Below are positions 43,488 through 53,431 of a stretch of DNA of 64,000 nt, in pieces. Source of the stretch: Paenibacillus sp. FSL H3-0469 (GTDB lineage: Bacteria; Bacillota; Bacilli; Paenibacillales; Paenibacillaceae); the NCBI RefSeq assembly GCF_038051945.1, contig NZ_CP150302.1, positions 7,006,001 through 7,070,000 on the forward strand, read 5' to 3'. Numbering within the stretch: position 1 is the first letter of the stretch; each line of letters starts with the position of its first letter. The translations under genes and the position numbers were made by a program. The notes below the pieces were generated by a model that was not told where the DNA came from, ran no database searches, and worked only from the letters and a program-made list of their open reading frames with translations.

Positions 43488-44657
43488 ATGATCACAGAAT
43501 CAAATCCGGCGTTGCCGGACAAGCAGCGAATCAAGAGCGCTATCGAAGATGCTGTCGTCAAAGTCAAAGCGAATCTGAATCGTCACGGCGGAGACTATCC
43601 CCATATCGGAATGGGGAGGAACAAGGAGTATGACTGGGGTTCGAATGAGGACTGGATAGAAGGCTTCTACACCGGCCTCGTATGGCTCTGTTATGAGTAT
43701 AACGGCGATTCTTTTTTCAGGGAGCAAGCGGAGTTACAGGTGAATGATTTTGCTGCGCGCCTTGAGGCGAAGGTGATGCTGGACCATCATGATATTGGTT
43801 TCCTGTATGGCCCGTCCGCTTTTGCCGGCTGGGTGGTTACAGGGAATGAGGCCTTTAAATCCCTCACGCTGCGTGCGGCGGATCATCTGCTTGGCAGATG
43901 GAGAGAGGCAGCGGGAGTCATTCAGGCTTGGGGACCGGAGGGGGATCCTGAGAATGGTGGACGGATCATCATTGATTGTCTGATGAATCTGCCCTTGCTG
44001 TACTGGGCGCAGACTGTGACCGGGGTTGACAGCTATGGAGTCATTGCCAAGGCACATGCGGAAAAAGCCCGCCGTTTTCTCGTCAGAGGGGATGATTCAT
44101 CCTATCATACATTTTATTTTGACCAGCAGAATGGAGAGGCCATTCGCGGAGGAACCCACCAGGGCTTCCGGGACGGCTCGACATGGACACGGGGGCAGGC
44201 ATGGGGAATTTATGGATTCGCTCTTTCCTACCGCTACACCCGGGAACCGGATTATCTCGAAACGTCGAAGCGAATGGCCCGCTACTTTATAGAGCGCATT
44301 CCCGAAGACGGAGTGGTCTATTGGGATTTCGACGTTCCCGTGGACAAGGATACTATCCGGGACAGCTCTGCCTCAGCCATCGCGGCATGCGGGATGCTGG
44401 AGCTGCTATCCCATCTGGAAGCGGATGACGAGCTGCTGCCACAGCTGCAAATCGCGCTGTCCCGGACCATGGAAGGCCTGATGGGAGCATTCTCGACCCT
44501 GGGACAGCCGGAAGCGGAGGGGCTGCTCGACCACGGCTCCTATTATGTGAGAGGTGATCTGGGACTGGATGGCTATATGATCTGGGGCGACTATTATTAT
44601 TTGGAGGCATTGATGCGGATCTGGAAGGGTGTTCCGGGCTATTGGTATGAGCGTTGA
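43488..44657 (+). CDS. GH88 unsaturated glucuronyl hydrolase
   Basis: A 389-residue (alpha/alpha)6-barrel enzyme. The two key aspartates are D102 in LDHHDIGFLYGP and D163 in IIIDCLMNLPLLYWA. Their 61-residue spacing equals that of D88 and D149 in characterised Bacillus UGL. GGTHQGFRDGSTWTRGQAWGIYGFAL is also typical. It hydrates and releases the 4,5-unsaturated uronic acid that lyases leave at oligosaccharide ends. There is no signal peptide, so it acts after import. It follows the broken heparinase gene by 35 bp with an AAAGGATGG site. Confidence 0.92.
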   Translation: MITESNPALPDKQRIKSAIEDAVVKVKANLNRHGGDYPHIGMGRNKEYDWGSNEDWIEGFYTGLVWLCYEYNGDSFFREQAELQVNDFAARLEAKVMLDHHDIGFLYGPSAFAGWVVTGNEAFKSLTLRAADHLLGRWREAAGVIQAWGPEGDPENGGRIIIDCLMNLPLLYWAQTVTGVDSYGVIAKAHAEKARRFLVRGDDSSYHTFYFDQQNGEAIRGGTHQGFRDGSTWTRGQAWGIYGFALSYRYTREPDYLETSKRMARYFIERIPEDGVVYWDFDVPVDKDTIRDSSASAIAACGMLELLSHLEADDELLPQLQIALSRTMEGLMGAFSTLGQPEAEGLLDHGSYYVRGDLGLDGYMIWGDYYYLEALMRIWKGVPGYWYER

Positions 44658-44685
44658 GAATTCCAAACGGGGAGGCTGATGTAAG

Positions 44686-47600
44686 GTGAGGAAGACGATT
44701 TCATGGGTGAGCTTGTTTGTTCTTATTATTTCGTTGTTCGGTACAATGGGAAATGCTGTGCCACGAGTGATGGCCGCTGATGAATTCGATACGCTCAGAG
44801 ACAAGTGGAAGACTGTACTTACGGGTGGTCTGTCTGTAGACACCGGGGACCCCGACCTTGCCAATCAGATTGCACTCACCGTCAGCGCTGTACAAAATGA
44901 CGAAGGAACCGGATTCTGGGATACGCTTCAAACAGGTCCGGACCGGACAAGCTGCGGCTGTCTATGGACAGATCTGACCAGCACAACGGTCTCCGCAGAA
45001 ATTGTCTATCAATATAACCGGATCAGGTCGATGGCACTGGCGTATCAGACAGTCGGCAGCAGTGATTCTAGCTCCCCGGCCTATAATCCGCTCTATGGGA
45101 ATCCCGCGCTGCGTGACGATATCATTGGAGCCTTGGACTGGATGTATACGAACCGTTACAACCCTGGTACAACCCTCTACAATAACTGGTATCACTGGGA
45201 GCTATCTGCTCCAAGGGGACTGTTTGATGCTGTCGTGCTAATGTATGATGACTTAACCGCTGCTCAGATTACCAACTATATGAATGCAGTCAACAAGTTC
45301 ACCCCTGATCCGAACCGGGCTCCCCAGAATAGCGCTGTTGCTACAGGGGCGAATCGTGTGGAAAAAAGCTGGGTGGTTACCCTTCGCGGCATCCTGCTCA
45401 AAGACAGCGCGGCTGTCGCGCTTGGCAGAGATGGTCTTAGCGACGCCACAACGCTCCCAACCTCTACAAATGGAATGAATAACGTATTTTCCTATGTCAG
45501 CACAGGAGACGGTATGCATAGGGATGGATCTTTTATTCAGCATAATAAGCATCCCTATTTCGGCAACTATGGGACGACTTACATACAGTACATTGTCAAT
45601 CTCGTTTACCTGCTGGATGGCTCCTCTTGGGAGATAACAGACCCGGAGAGCGCCAATCTGTACCAGTGGGTGTATGCTACCTATGAACCTGCGGTCTATA
45701 ACGGCTCGCTGATGTCAATGCTGCGCGGGCGAACCATTGCTTACTCCACCGCAGATGATCACTACTACGGCTTTGCTGCAGCGCAATCCATCCTGCTCTT
45801 AAGCTCCTTCGCACCTGAATCAAATGCTGACGATTACCGAAGCATGGTGAAGGAATGGATTACGAAGGATACGTACCGGAGCTTTATCAGCGGAGGCAAT
45901 TCGATTTTTTACATCAACCTGGCTAAAGAGCTGCTGAATGATCCATCTATTGCAGCCCGGGGAGAACGGATCGGCAATATTGCCTTCCCTGAGTCGGACC
46001 GGTTCATACAGCTTCGTCCGGGCTTTGGCTTTGGACTGGCGATGTCCTCCAGCCGGATTGCCCGGTACGAGTCAATCAACGGGGATAATCTGCATGGTTG
46101 GCATATGGGCGACGGCATGACCTATCTCTACAATCAGGATCTCAGCCAATACGACGATAACTACTGGCCTACGGTCGATCCGTACCGGCTGGCAGGCACG
46201 ACTGTGGATACAGGAACGCTCTCCAATGCGGCCGGACAGAGTGCTGTGACATCCATGAATTGGGTAGGCGGAGCGAGCGATGGGACGTATGGCCTTGCCG
46301 GCATGCAGCTCAATCCATATGGTGGAACGTTGAGCGGCAAGAAGTCCTGGTTCATGTTCGACGATGAGATTGTCGCCCTTGGTGCCGGAATCAAGAGCAC
46401 TTCGGGCCGTACGATCGAGACGATTGTCGATAACCGCAAGTTGAACGGGACAGGAAGCAATGCCTTCGAGGTGAATGGAACGGCACAATCCCCCTCACTT
46501 ACGCAAGGACAACAGACATCTACCGGGGTGAATTGGATGCACCTTGCGGGGAATACGGCCAGCGGTTCGGATGTAGGATACTATTTCCCTGAAGCCCCAA
46601 CGTTACAGACACTTCGTGAGACACGCAGCGGGAAGTGGACGGATATCCACTCCAGCTCGCTGCTGACGGATACGAAGACGAACCATTTCCAGACGATATG
46701 GTTCGATCATGGGACTGCGTCCGGGGAGGCAGGCTACCAGTACGCCCTGCTTCCTAATCTGAGCACAGCGCAAACGGCGGATTATGCGGCTGACCCAGAT
46801 TATACAGTGCTTGAGAATTCTACGGAGGCCCAAGCAGTGAAAGAGAATCATCTGAATCTGACAGCGGTGAACTTCTGGAATTCGGCGAGTAAAAGTGTTG
46901 GCGGTATTACCAGCAGCGGCAAAGCTTCCGTTCTGCTGAAGCAGTCTGAGACTGAGGCCGAGGTGTCGGTATCCGACCCTACTCAGGCCAATACCGGCAG
47001 CATCCAGTTGGAGATTAACCGCAGTGCTTCGGGTGTGCTCTCGGCCGATCCCGGAATCACTGTCACTCAATTGAGTCCAACGATTAAACTCTCGGTGGAT
47101 GTGAATGGCCAAAAGGGAGGTTCTCTGCGTGTGACGTTTGACCTGACGCCCGAAAATCCCGGGAATCTGGCGGCGCCAGTAATTAGCACCCTGTCTGGAG
47201 GGAAGGGGCAGGCGACTCTAAGCTGGTCACCCGTCAGCGGAGCGAGCGGATATCGCATTAAATACGGCAACACTCCGGGAGTCTATTCCTCTACGCTGGA
47301 TGTTGGGACAGCTACATCAGGCACAGTAACGGGTCTGTTGAACGGCACGAAGTATTATTATGCCGTTGCCGCATATAATGCAGCCGGAGAGGGGAAGCCG
47401 TCTGAAGCTGTGCATTTGTTAAGTGCTTTACCCGCTGCAGATGCATACGTACGGGACGGAACCTACGCCTCTACCAATTACGGAACAGTGAATTCCCTGG
47501 TAATCAAGAATAGCTCCAGCGGATATACGCGCACATCGTATTTGCAGTTCGATATATCCGCCTTCAGCTCTCCAGTCGCGGAGGCCAAGCTCAGGCTGGT

Positions 47601-47913
47601 GCCGACTTACGTTGGTGCAGCAAGTAACGTAAATGCTATAGCTGTAGCCACCGGGGGGTGGACGGAGACGGGCATCGTCTGGAATAATAAGTCTGCTGCA
47701 GGAAGCGTAATTGACGAATGGGCCGGAATGGCCGTGGGGGTTCCAGTGGAAATTGACGTAACGGCGCAAGTGAATGAGGCTATCCCTTCTGGCGGATCGT
47801 TGTCGTTCATGGTATATGCTCCTTCCAATACTGGAAGCAACGGGGACGTAATTTATGGCTCCAAAGAACAGACTTTGGATTCTGCCAGTCCGGTTTTAGC
47901 AATCAGACAATAA
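44686..47913 (+). CDS. Secreted PL8 polysaccharide lyase (hyaluronate/chondroitin/xanthan lyase family) with Fn3 and DNRLRE-type domain
   Basis: The 1075-residue protein has a signal peptide (about 1-30, ending VMA). The PL8 alpha-barrel (about 35-380) has N223 in GANRVEKSW, H286 and Y295 in IQHNKHPYFGNYG and arginines in SMLRGRTIAY. The His-Tyr spacing of nine is that of characterised PL8 enzymes. Central PL8 beta domains follow to about 830, then Fn3 (about 835-920) and a terminal domain starting LPAADAYVRDGTYASTNYG, like the DNRLRE/CBM96 type. It should depolymerise an acidic polysaccharide outside the cell. Substrate within PL8 is not readable. It is the only secreted enzyme of the locus. 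Confidence 0.9.
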   Translation: MRKTISWVSLFVLIISLFGTMGNAVPRVMAADEFDTLRDKWKTVLTGGLSVDTGDPDLANQIALTVSAVQNDEGTGFWDTLQTGPDRTSCGCLWTDLTSTTVSAEIVYQYNRIRSMALAYQTVGSSDSSSPAYNPLYGNPALRDDIIGALDWMYTNRYNPGTTLYNNWYHWELSAPRGLFDAVVLMYDDLTAAQITNYMNAVNKFTPDPNRAPQNSAVATGANRVEKSWVVTLRGILLKDSAAVALGRDGLSDATTLPTSTNGMNNVFSYVSTGDGMHRDGSFIQHNKHPYFGNYGTTYIQYIVNLVYLLDGSSWEITDPESANLYQWVYATYEPAVYNGSLMSMLRGRTIAYSTADDHYYGFAAAQSILLLSSFAPESNADDYRSMVKEWITKDTYRSFISGGNSIFYINLAKELLNDPSIAARGERIGNIAFPESDRFIQLRPGFGFGLAMSSSRIARYESINGDNLHGWHMGDGMTYLYNQDLSQYDDNYWPTVDPYRLAGTTVDTGTLSNAAGQSAVTSMNWVGGASDGTYGLAGMQLNPYGGTLSGKKSWFMFDDEIVALGAGIKSTSGRTIETIVDNRKLNGTGSNAFEVNGTAQSPSLTQGQQTSTGVNWMHLAGNTASGSDVGYYFPEAPTLQTLRETRSGKWTDIHSSSLLTDTKTNHFQTIWFDHGTASGEAGYQYALLPNLSTAQTADYAADPDYTVLENSTEAQAVKENHLNLTAVNFWNSASKSVGGITSSGKASVLLKQSETEAEVSVSDPTQANTGSIQLEINRSASGVLSADPGITVTQLSPTIKLSVDVNGQKGGSLRVTFDLTPENPGNLAAPVISTLSGGKGQATLSWSPVSGASGYRIKYGNTPGVYSSTLDVGTATSGTVTGLLNGTKYYYAVAAYNAAGEGKPSEAVHLLSALPAADAYVRDGTYASTNYGTVNSLVIKNSSSGYTRTSYLQFDISAFSSPVAEAKLRLVPTYVGAASNVNAIAVATGGWTETGIVWNNKSAAGSVIDEWAGMAVGVPVEIDVTAQVNEAIPSGGSLSFMVYAPSNTGSNGDVIYGSKEQTLDSASPVLAIRQ

Positions 47914-47952
47914 GCAGTTAAACGAATCGTATAAAGGGAAGGGGAAGCAGGT

Positions 47953-48282
47953 ATGGTGAACGATGACAACGTATGGGAACAAGCGGGACTTGGAGTGAAA
48001 CGCCGTATTTTTAAGCCGGGCCAATCGCTGATGATGATGGAAGTACATTTTGAGAAAGGCTCGCAGGGTAACGAGCATTCCCATCCTCACGAGCAACTGA
48101 CGTATTGCCTCAAAGGAAGCTTCGAGTTTCGGATGAATGGAGAGAAGCATCTGCTCCGGCAGGGTGAAGTTCTCAACATACCTGGTGGAGTGGTCCACGG
48201 TACCATAGCTCTTGAAGAAGGCGTGCTGCTCGATACCTTTACACCGCTTCGGGAGGATCTTTTGAACTCTCGCGAATTTTGA
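47953..48282 (+). CDS. KdgF-like cupin, uronate ring-opening
   Basis: A 109-residue single-domain cupin. Metal ligands are in EHSHPHEQLTY (near 39) and the distal His in IPGGVVHGTI (near 80), with the tail TFTPLREDLL. This matches KdgF, which speeds linearisation of 4,5-unsaturated monouronates to 4-deoxy-5-keto uronic acid. GH88 upstream releases exactly such a compound, so context supports the call. A GGGGAAGCAGGT site precedes the ATG. It is the last gene of the locus. Confidence 0.82.
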   Translation: MVNDDNVWEQAGLGVKRRIFKPGQSLMMMEVHFEKGSQGNEHSHPHEQLTYCLKGSFEFRMNGEKHLLRQGEVLNIPGGVVHGTIALEEGVLLDTFTPLREDLLNSREF

Positions 48283-48321
48283 TAATCCTTGTCTCCAAGA
48301 CTAACGGTGCAGATTGGAAAT

Positions 48322-48366
48322 AAAAATAGCGCATATGAGCGAAGGCTCTATGTGCTATTTTTTTTA
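48322..48366 (+). terminator. Terminator ending the polysaccharide locus
   Basis: AAAATAGC(G)CATA pairs with TATG(T)GCTATTTT across GAGCGAAGGCTC and is followed by T8. Confidence 0.85.
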
Positions 48367-48573
48367 GAAAAATCAGGACTTTTTCATTTTTTTTCGAGCT
48401 ATACCCCATTTAGGTCCTGATGAATCGGTTTTTGTCGAGAATTGTTAAGAGTTTGTTTAGAGCTGTCTGCTAGAATGGGCGCATATATGAAAATTTCTAA
48501 GGGGGCAGATGCTACACTCCAGCAGAATTTGCAATATAGCGCACAGGATGAATGAACAAGGGGGAGCGATACA

Positions 48574-51500
48574 TTGTTTAAGGGTAAGGGATTGAAAAAA
48601 GTTTTCTCGTTGTTACTCACGATCAGCTTAGTTTGGACCGGGGCCTTTCCGGTATATGCGGGTTCGACAGACAACGGTACGGAAAGCTGGGAGAATGTTG
48701 GTCCGCTGCCAGACGGCAAAAACGTAAATGGGGTTGCTGTAGGCTCAGATACTTTAGTTGCAGTGGGGGAAGCAGGGGAAATTGTTGCCGCAAGCAGCAC
48801 TTCGACCTGGGCAGTTAGTGATTCTGGGGTAACCGAGGATTTGAATAGTATTATTCATAAGGGCGCAGGCGGCGAATTCGTTGCAGTCGGTGACAATGGG
48901 ATTCTCCTAACGTCAACAGATGGCGTGTCCTGGACACCCTCCGATGGATCCTTCGGTATGAACTGGAATGGAGTCAGTTACGGTGATGAAAAATTAGTTC
49001 TAGTCGGCGATTCAGGATTTATCATGGAGAAAAGTGACAACGATAACGCTGACTGGGAAATAGTACACTCCGCCACTACTGAGAATCTGAACGCCGTGGC
49101 TTACAGCAACGGTGCTTTTGTAGCAGTGGGTGATAACGGTACAGTGGTAGTGTCCAAAGATGGATCTGATTGGACTAAGGTAACAAGCAAAACAACCGAC
49201 AACTTGAACGGGATCACCTTTGGCGGCGGGATGTTCGTGGCGGTTGGTGCGTCCGGAACTATTATTACCTCTCCGGAAAGTTCGAAAGGCGCGGTGAAGG
49301 TCCTTGAATCGAAAGTGAACCTGAATGGAGTGGCTTTCGGCAATAGCGTATTTATGGCCGCAGGAGATGGCGGGAAAGTATTTTCCACTAGTGACCTGGG
49401 GCAGACATGGAAGTCTGAGAATACAAACGCGACTGAAAATCTGAACGGCATTGTATTTTTCCAAGGGATTAATCAATTTATTGCAGCAGGTGATTCCGGA
49501 GAGATCATTATGTCTTATGTCATTCCCAACATCCCGCGGGTGCTCAGTCTGACTCCAGGGAATGAGGACACTGATGTAGAATTAGATGCAAATCTCGAGC
49601 TGATGTTTAATCAGCCAGTGACGGCAGCTGCTGGAGACGACTTTAATATTAAAATTTTCAAAGCTGCGGATACATCTGCTCCGGTTGAAATCATCCAGGC
49701 GGATGACACCAGCAGAGTAACGGTAAATCCGGCTATTAATATGGTAACGATTAATCCGGGTAAGAATTTCGATCCAGATATGAAATATGCTGTAACCATT
49801 GACGCGGATGCTTTCACTAACGGTGACAGCGGCAATGCAGCGATCGCAGCAGGTGACTGGAACTTCACGACAGTTGCCGGACAAGGTGATACGGAAGCTC
49901 CGATTGTTATCGGCTATTCTCCAGACCAGGGAGATGCGGGAGTAGCGACTGATGCCCAACTGACACTCACGTTTGATGAGGATGTAACGGCAGATAGTGG
50001 CAACATTCTGATTTACGACAGTGCGGATTTAGATTACCCGGCAGTAATTCCGGTTAACTCAACGAATGTTACGGTTAAGGATAACGTGGTAACCATTGTA
50101 CCGTATGATGATTTTAAGTACAGTACTAACTATTTTGTAAACATCGATGGCGGAGCTTTCAGAGATTTATCAGAAAACTCTAACTCTTATACAGGTATTT
50201 CGGACAGCACCACCTGGCAGTTCACCACAGAAGAAGCGCCTGATACTGTGCCACCGGTGGTGAGCAGTTATTCTCCTGAGAGTGGAACAAAGGATGTAGA
50301 GATCGGCACCAACCTGACTCTTACGTTCAATGAGGATGTACAGAAGGGTGAAGGGCAAATTAAGATATACAATAGTGTCAATAGTGTTAACCCGGCCGCG
50401 ACAATTCCTGTCAGCTCCGATGATGTAACCATTGACGGCAATATAGTAACGATCAATCACCAGGGGAATCTGGTTTACAGTGCGACCTACTATGTGATGA
50501 TAGATAATGGTACATTTACGGATATGGCAGGCAACAGCTATACCGGTATCACGAACAATACCACCTGGCGGTTTACAACAACCAGCCGGCCGGATACGAC
50601 AGCCCCAATCGTAAGCACATACTCGCCTGAGAATGGGGCAACAGATGTAGCTATCGGAGCTAACCTGAAGCTTGCTTTTAGCGAGAATGTACAAGCAGGG
50701 GAAGGTAGTATTGTGATTTACAACATCTCGTCCGACAAAATAGCAGCTACGATCTCTGCCGGAGACGTAAGCATTCTGAACAATGTAGTAACCATTAATC
50801 CGGTGAACAATCTGGAGTATGGTACAAGCTACTATGTGCGGATTAGCGCAGATGCATTTGCAGATGCATCCGGCAATTACTATGCTGGTATTGCAGACGA
50901 CACCACTTGGCAGTTTACTACCCCGGATGCACCAGATACAACTGCACCTGTGTTGAACACTTACTCCCCTGAGAATGGTGCAACCGATGTAGCTATTGGG
51001 ACTAATATGGAGCTTACCTTCAGCGAGAATGTAAAAGCTGGGGAAGGCGATATCGTCATCTACAATAGTGCGAATCATGCACCAGTAGCGACGATTCCTG
51101 CAGCTTCCGGGAATGTAACTATTCATAGCAATGTAGTGACGATTAATCCTACGAATGATCTGAAGTATGGTGTGAGCTACTATGTACAGATTGGTGCCGG
51201 GGCATTTACTGATCTCGCAGGCAACGGCTATGCCGGTAATGCGGAGAGTACAGTCTGGCAGTTCACAACCACAGATGCACCGGATCGGATCTCGCCAACG
51301 GTGATGACATATTCGCCGGAGCCATGGGCCACCGAAGTGGCAGTGAACGCCAATCTGGTTCTTACCTTTAGCGAAAATGTACGGGCGGCGGCGGGTACCA
51401 TTGAGATTTTCCGCAGCACCGATGACATTCATCCGGTAGCGGCGATTCCTGCTCTTTCGGATAGGGTAACGATCCTGAACAATGTCGTAACCATTAATCC

Positions 51501-53340
51501 GGCAGATAATCTGGAGCATGGGACAAGCTACTTTGTACGGGTTACAGAGGGAGCATTCACAGATAACGCAGGCAACAGCTATGCCGGCATTGCAGGCATT
51601 AACGCCTGGCGGTTTGTGACCACCAGTGCACCAGATACGGCACCGCCTGTAGTAACCTCTTACAGTCCGGCAGGCAATGCAACGCATGTACCTGTATCTG
51701 CTACACTCACATTAACCTTTAACGAGAATGTGTTAGCTGGAAAAGGTAATATTGAGATTGTAAATGCAGCAGATCATGAGAATGTAACGACAATCGAAGC
51801 GGGCAACCGGGAGCTTGTCACTATTACAAACGGTATCGTTAGCATCAATACTAGCAGTTTACTGAAGCAGGGCGGCAGCTATTATGTGCTGATTCAAGCG
51901 GGTGCTTTTACAGACGAATCAGGTAACAGCTATGGAGGATTTGCGGATAGCAAGGTCTGGAGCTTCTCGACAGTTCCTGTTCCGGTCACGCCAACTGATC
52001 CTCCTACACCGGCACCGGGCGGCGGTTCAGGATCAGGAGGGGGAGCCCCGGCTCCGGTACCGACACCTTCTCCGCAGACAGAAAGCATTAATGCAAACGT
52101 TGAGAACGGCGCCGCTCAAGGCTCCATGGTATCCTCAGTGGTCATTACCCGCACTAAGGATGCAAACGGAGTGAAGAGTGACACGCTTACGTTCACATTG
52201 GAGCAAGCTATCCGGGCAGTTAATGAGCTTAAGGCTGCCGGGTCCAGTATTGCCAGAATCAACGTGCCTGATAAGAATGATGAGGTGGCTGGAACCAGAT
52301 TGACCATTCCGGCAACTTCCAGCAAGCAATTTGCTGATAATCAGATTATGCTGGATCTTTTCACAGTGAATGCTGAGGTGAAGGTGCCGGGCAGCTCGAT
52401 GGCCGGATTCGGTACAGATATTTATTTCAATCTGGTTCCACTGAAGACGTCGCAGCAGAGCGCAGAGGTTGAAGCCCTTGCAAAAGCACAGGTGCAGAGC
52501 GTATCCCCCGGTGCCACAGTTACACTTGTGAGCCGTCCGGTAACGATCGACACCAACCTGCAGAGCCGTCCGGTTACGCTGGTGCTTCCGCTTAACAACA
52601 GTTCGTTAACAGCGGAGCAACTGAAGGCACTGGCGGTCTTCATTGAACATAGCGACGGCACCAAAGAGCTGGTCAAGGGTGAAATCGTACCTTTCGGCCA
52701 GACCGGAAAGTCAGGTATTCAATTCAGTATCAGCAAATTCAGTACCTTTACCGTTGTACTTGCACAAGATCCTGCGGTGCAGGTGAAGGCGTATATGACG
52801 GGTTATGCTGACGGCACCTTCAAGCCTGGGAACAGCATCACCCGGGCGGAAGCGGCAAGCATCATTGCCCGTACCTTCAGCCAATCCGCAGTCACTGCCG
52901 GCGTAGCGTATTCCGATGTTTCTGCCGGACACTGGGCGGCAGAAGCAATTGGTCAAGTGACGCGAAGCGGCATCATGAAGGGTTATGGGGGCGGCAGCTT
53001 CAAGCCCAACCAGACGATTACAAGAGCTGAAATGGCGACCATCTTGTCCCGTTTGATAACAAGCGCACAAGACCATGCGGCCGGATTCAGCGATATTGCC
53101 GGCCACTGGGCTCAGGCCGCCATTGAGCGGATGTCTCAGGCTGGCATCATCACCGGCTACGAAGACGGCACATTCCGTCCAGACCAGACGTTAACGCGCG
53201 CAGAAGCCGTAACCATCGTTAACCGTGCCCTTGGCATGGCTCCGCTGACCAGCGCAGCCCCGAAATGGTCGGATGTTCCAGTAAGCTACTGGGCATTCGG
53301 CAGCATCCAGGCAGCTTCTGTAGATCATACTGTAGAATAA
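48574..53340 (+). CDS. Giant SLH surface protein: beta-propeller-like repeats, seven SbsA Ig-like domains, three SLH motifs
   Basis: The 1588-residue protein has a signal peptide (ending VYAG, about 30). Residues about 35-315 hold repeats of roughly 42 residues with FVAVGDNG and NLNGI words, probably a beta-propeller. Seven Big_5/SbsA Ig-like domains follow, each opening with APxVxxYSPExGATDV-type sequence (about 320-1135). A Pro/Gly linker and a further domain come next. Three C-terminal SLH motifs (TGYADGTFKPGNSITRAEA, KGYGGGSFKPNQTITRAEM, TGYEDGTFRPDQTLTRAEA) bind pyruvylated cell-wall polymer. The start is TTG with GGGGGAG 8 bp upstream. It is an S-layer-associated protein of unknown ligand. 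Confidence 0.92.
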   Translation: MFKGKGLKKVFSLLLTISLVWTGAFPVYAGSTDNGTESWENVGPLPDGKNVNGVAVGSDTLVAVGEAGEIVAASSTSTWAVSDSGVTEDLNSIIHKGAGGEFVAVGDNGILLTSTDGVSWTPSDGSFGMNWNGVSYGDEKLVLVGDSGFIMEKSDNDNADWEIVHSATTENLNAVAYSNGAFVAVGDNGTVVVSKDGSDWTKVTSKTTDNLNGITFGGGMFVAVGASGTIITSPESSKGAVKVLESKVNLNGVAFGNSVFMAAGDGGKVFSTSDLGQTWKSENTNATENLNGIVFFQGINQFIAAGDSGEIIMSYVIPNIPRVLSLTPGNEDTDVELDANLELMFNQPVTAAAGDDFNIKIFKAADTSAPVEIIQADDTSRVTVNPAINMVTINPGKNFDPDMKYAVTIDADAFTNGDSGNAAIAAGDWNFTTVAGQGDTEAPIVIGYSPDQGDAGVATDAQLTLTFDEDVTADSGNILIYDSADLDYPAVIPVNSTNVTVKDNVVTIVPYDDFKYSTNYFVNIDGGAFRDLSENSNSYTGISDSTTWQFTTEEAPDTVPPVVSSYSPESGTKDVEIGTNLTLTFNEDVQKGEGQIKIYNSVNSVNPAATIPVSSDDVTIDGNIVTINHQGNLVYSATYYVMIDNGTFTDMAGNSYTGITNNTTWRFTTTSRPDTTAPIVSTYSPENGATDVAIGANLKLAFSENVQAGEGSIVIYNISSDKIAATISAGDVSILNNVVTINPVNNLEYGTSYYVRISADAFADASGNYYAGIADDTTWQFTTPDAPDTTAPVLNTYSPENGATDVAIGTNMELTFSENVKAGEGDIVIYNSANHAPVATIPAASGNVTIHSNVVTINPTNDLKYGVSYYVQIGAGAFTDLAGNGYAGNAESTVWQFTTTDAPDRISPTVMTYSPEPWATEVAVNANLVLTFSENVRAAAGTIEIFRSTDDIHPVAAIPALSDRVTILNNVVTINPADNLEHGTSYFVRVTEGAFTDNAGNSYAGIAGINAWRFVTTSAPDTAPPVVTSYSPAGNATHVPVSATLTLTFNENVLAGKGNIEIVNAADHENVTTIEAGNRELVTITNGIVSINTSSLLKQGGSYYVLIQAGAFTDESGNSYGGFADSKVWSFSTVPVPVTPTDPPTPAPGGGSGSGGGAPAPVPTPSPQTESINANVENGAAQGSMVSSVVITRTKDANGVKSDTLTFTLEQAIRAVNELKAAGSSIARINVPDKNDEVAGTRLTIPATSSKQFADNQIMLDLFTVNAEVKVPGSSMAGFGTDIYFNLVPLKTSQQSAEVEALAKAQVQSVSPGATVTLVSRPVTIDTNLQSRPVTLVLPLNNSSLTAEQLKALAVFIEHSDGTKELVKGEIVPFGQTGKSGIQFSISKFSTFTVVLAQDPAVQVKAYMTGYADGTFKPGNSITRAEAASIIARTFSQSAVTAGVAYSDVSAGHWAAEAIGQVTRSGIMKGYGGGSFKPNQTITRAEMATILSRLITSAQDHAAGFSDIAGHWAQAAIERMSQAGIITGYEDGTFRPDQTLTRAEAVTIVNRALGMAPLTSAAPKWSDVPVSYWAFGSIQAASVDHTVE

Positions 53341-53352
53341 AATAATTACTGC

Positions 53353-53398
53353 AAAACAGCCCTTCCATCCGTCTTAGACGGGGAAGGGCTGTTTTGTG
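53353..53398. terminator. Terminator after the SLH surface protein
   Basis: The perfect 14-bp stem AAAACAGCCCTTCC / GGAAGGGCTGTTTT with a 15-nt loop. The stem ends in A and T tracts, so it could work in both directions. Confidence 0.92.
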
Positions 53399-53431
53399 TG
53401 CAGCTGAAGCTATAGGCTGCCACGAGAGCAC

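Noticed and set aside
50170..51687. Long 505-residue minus-strand ORF inside the SLH gene
   Set aside because: It lies antisense to the repeated Ig-like domains, has no recognisable family and is Cys/Ile-rich from complement codons.
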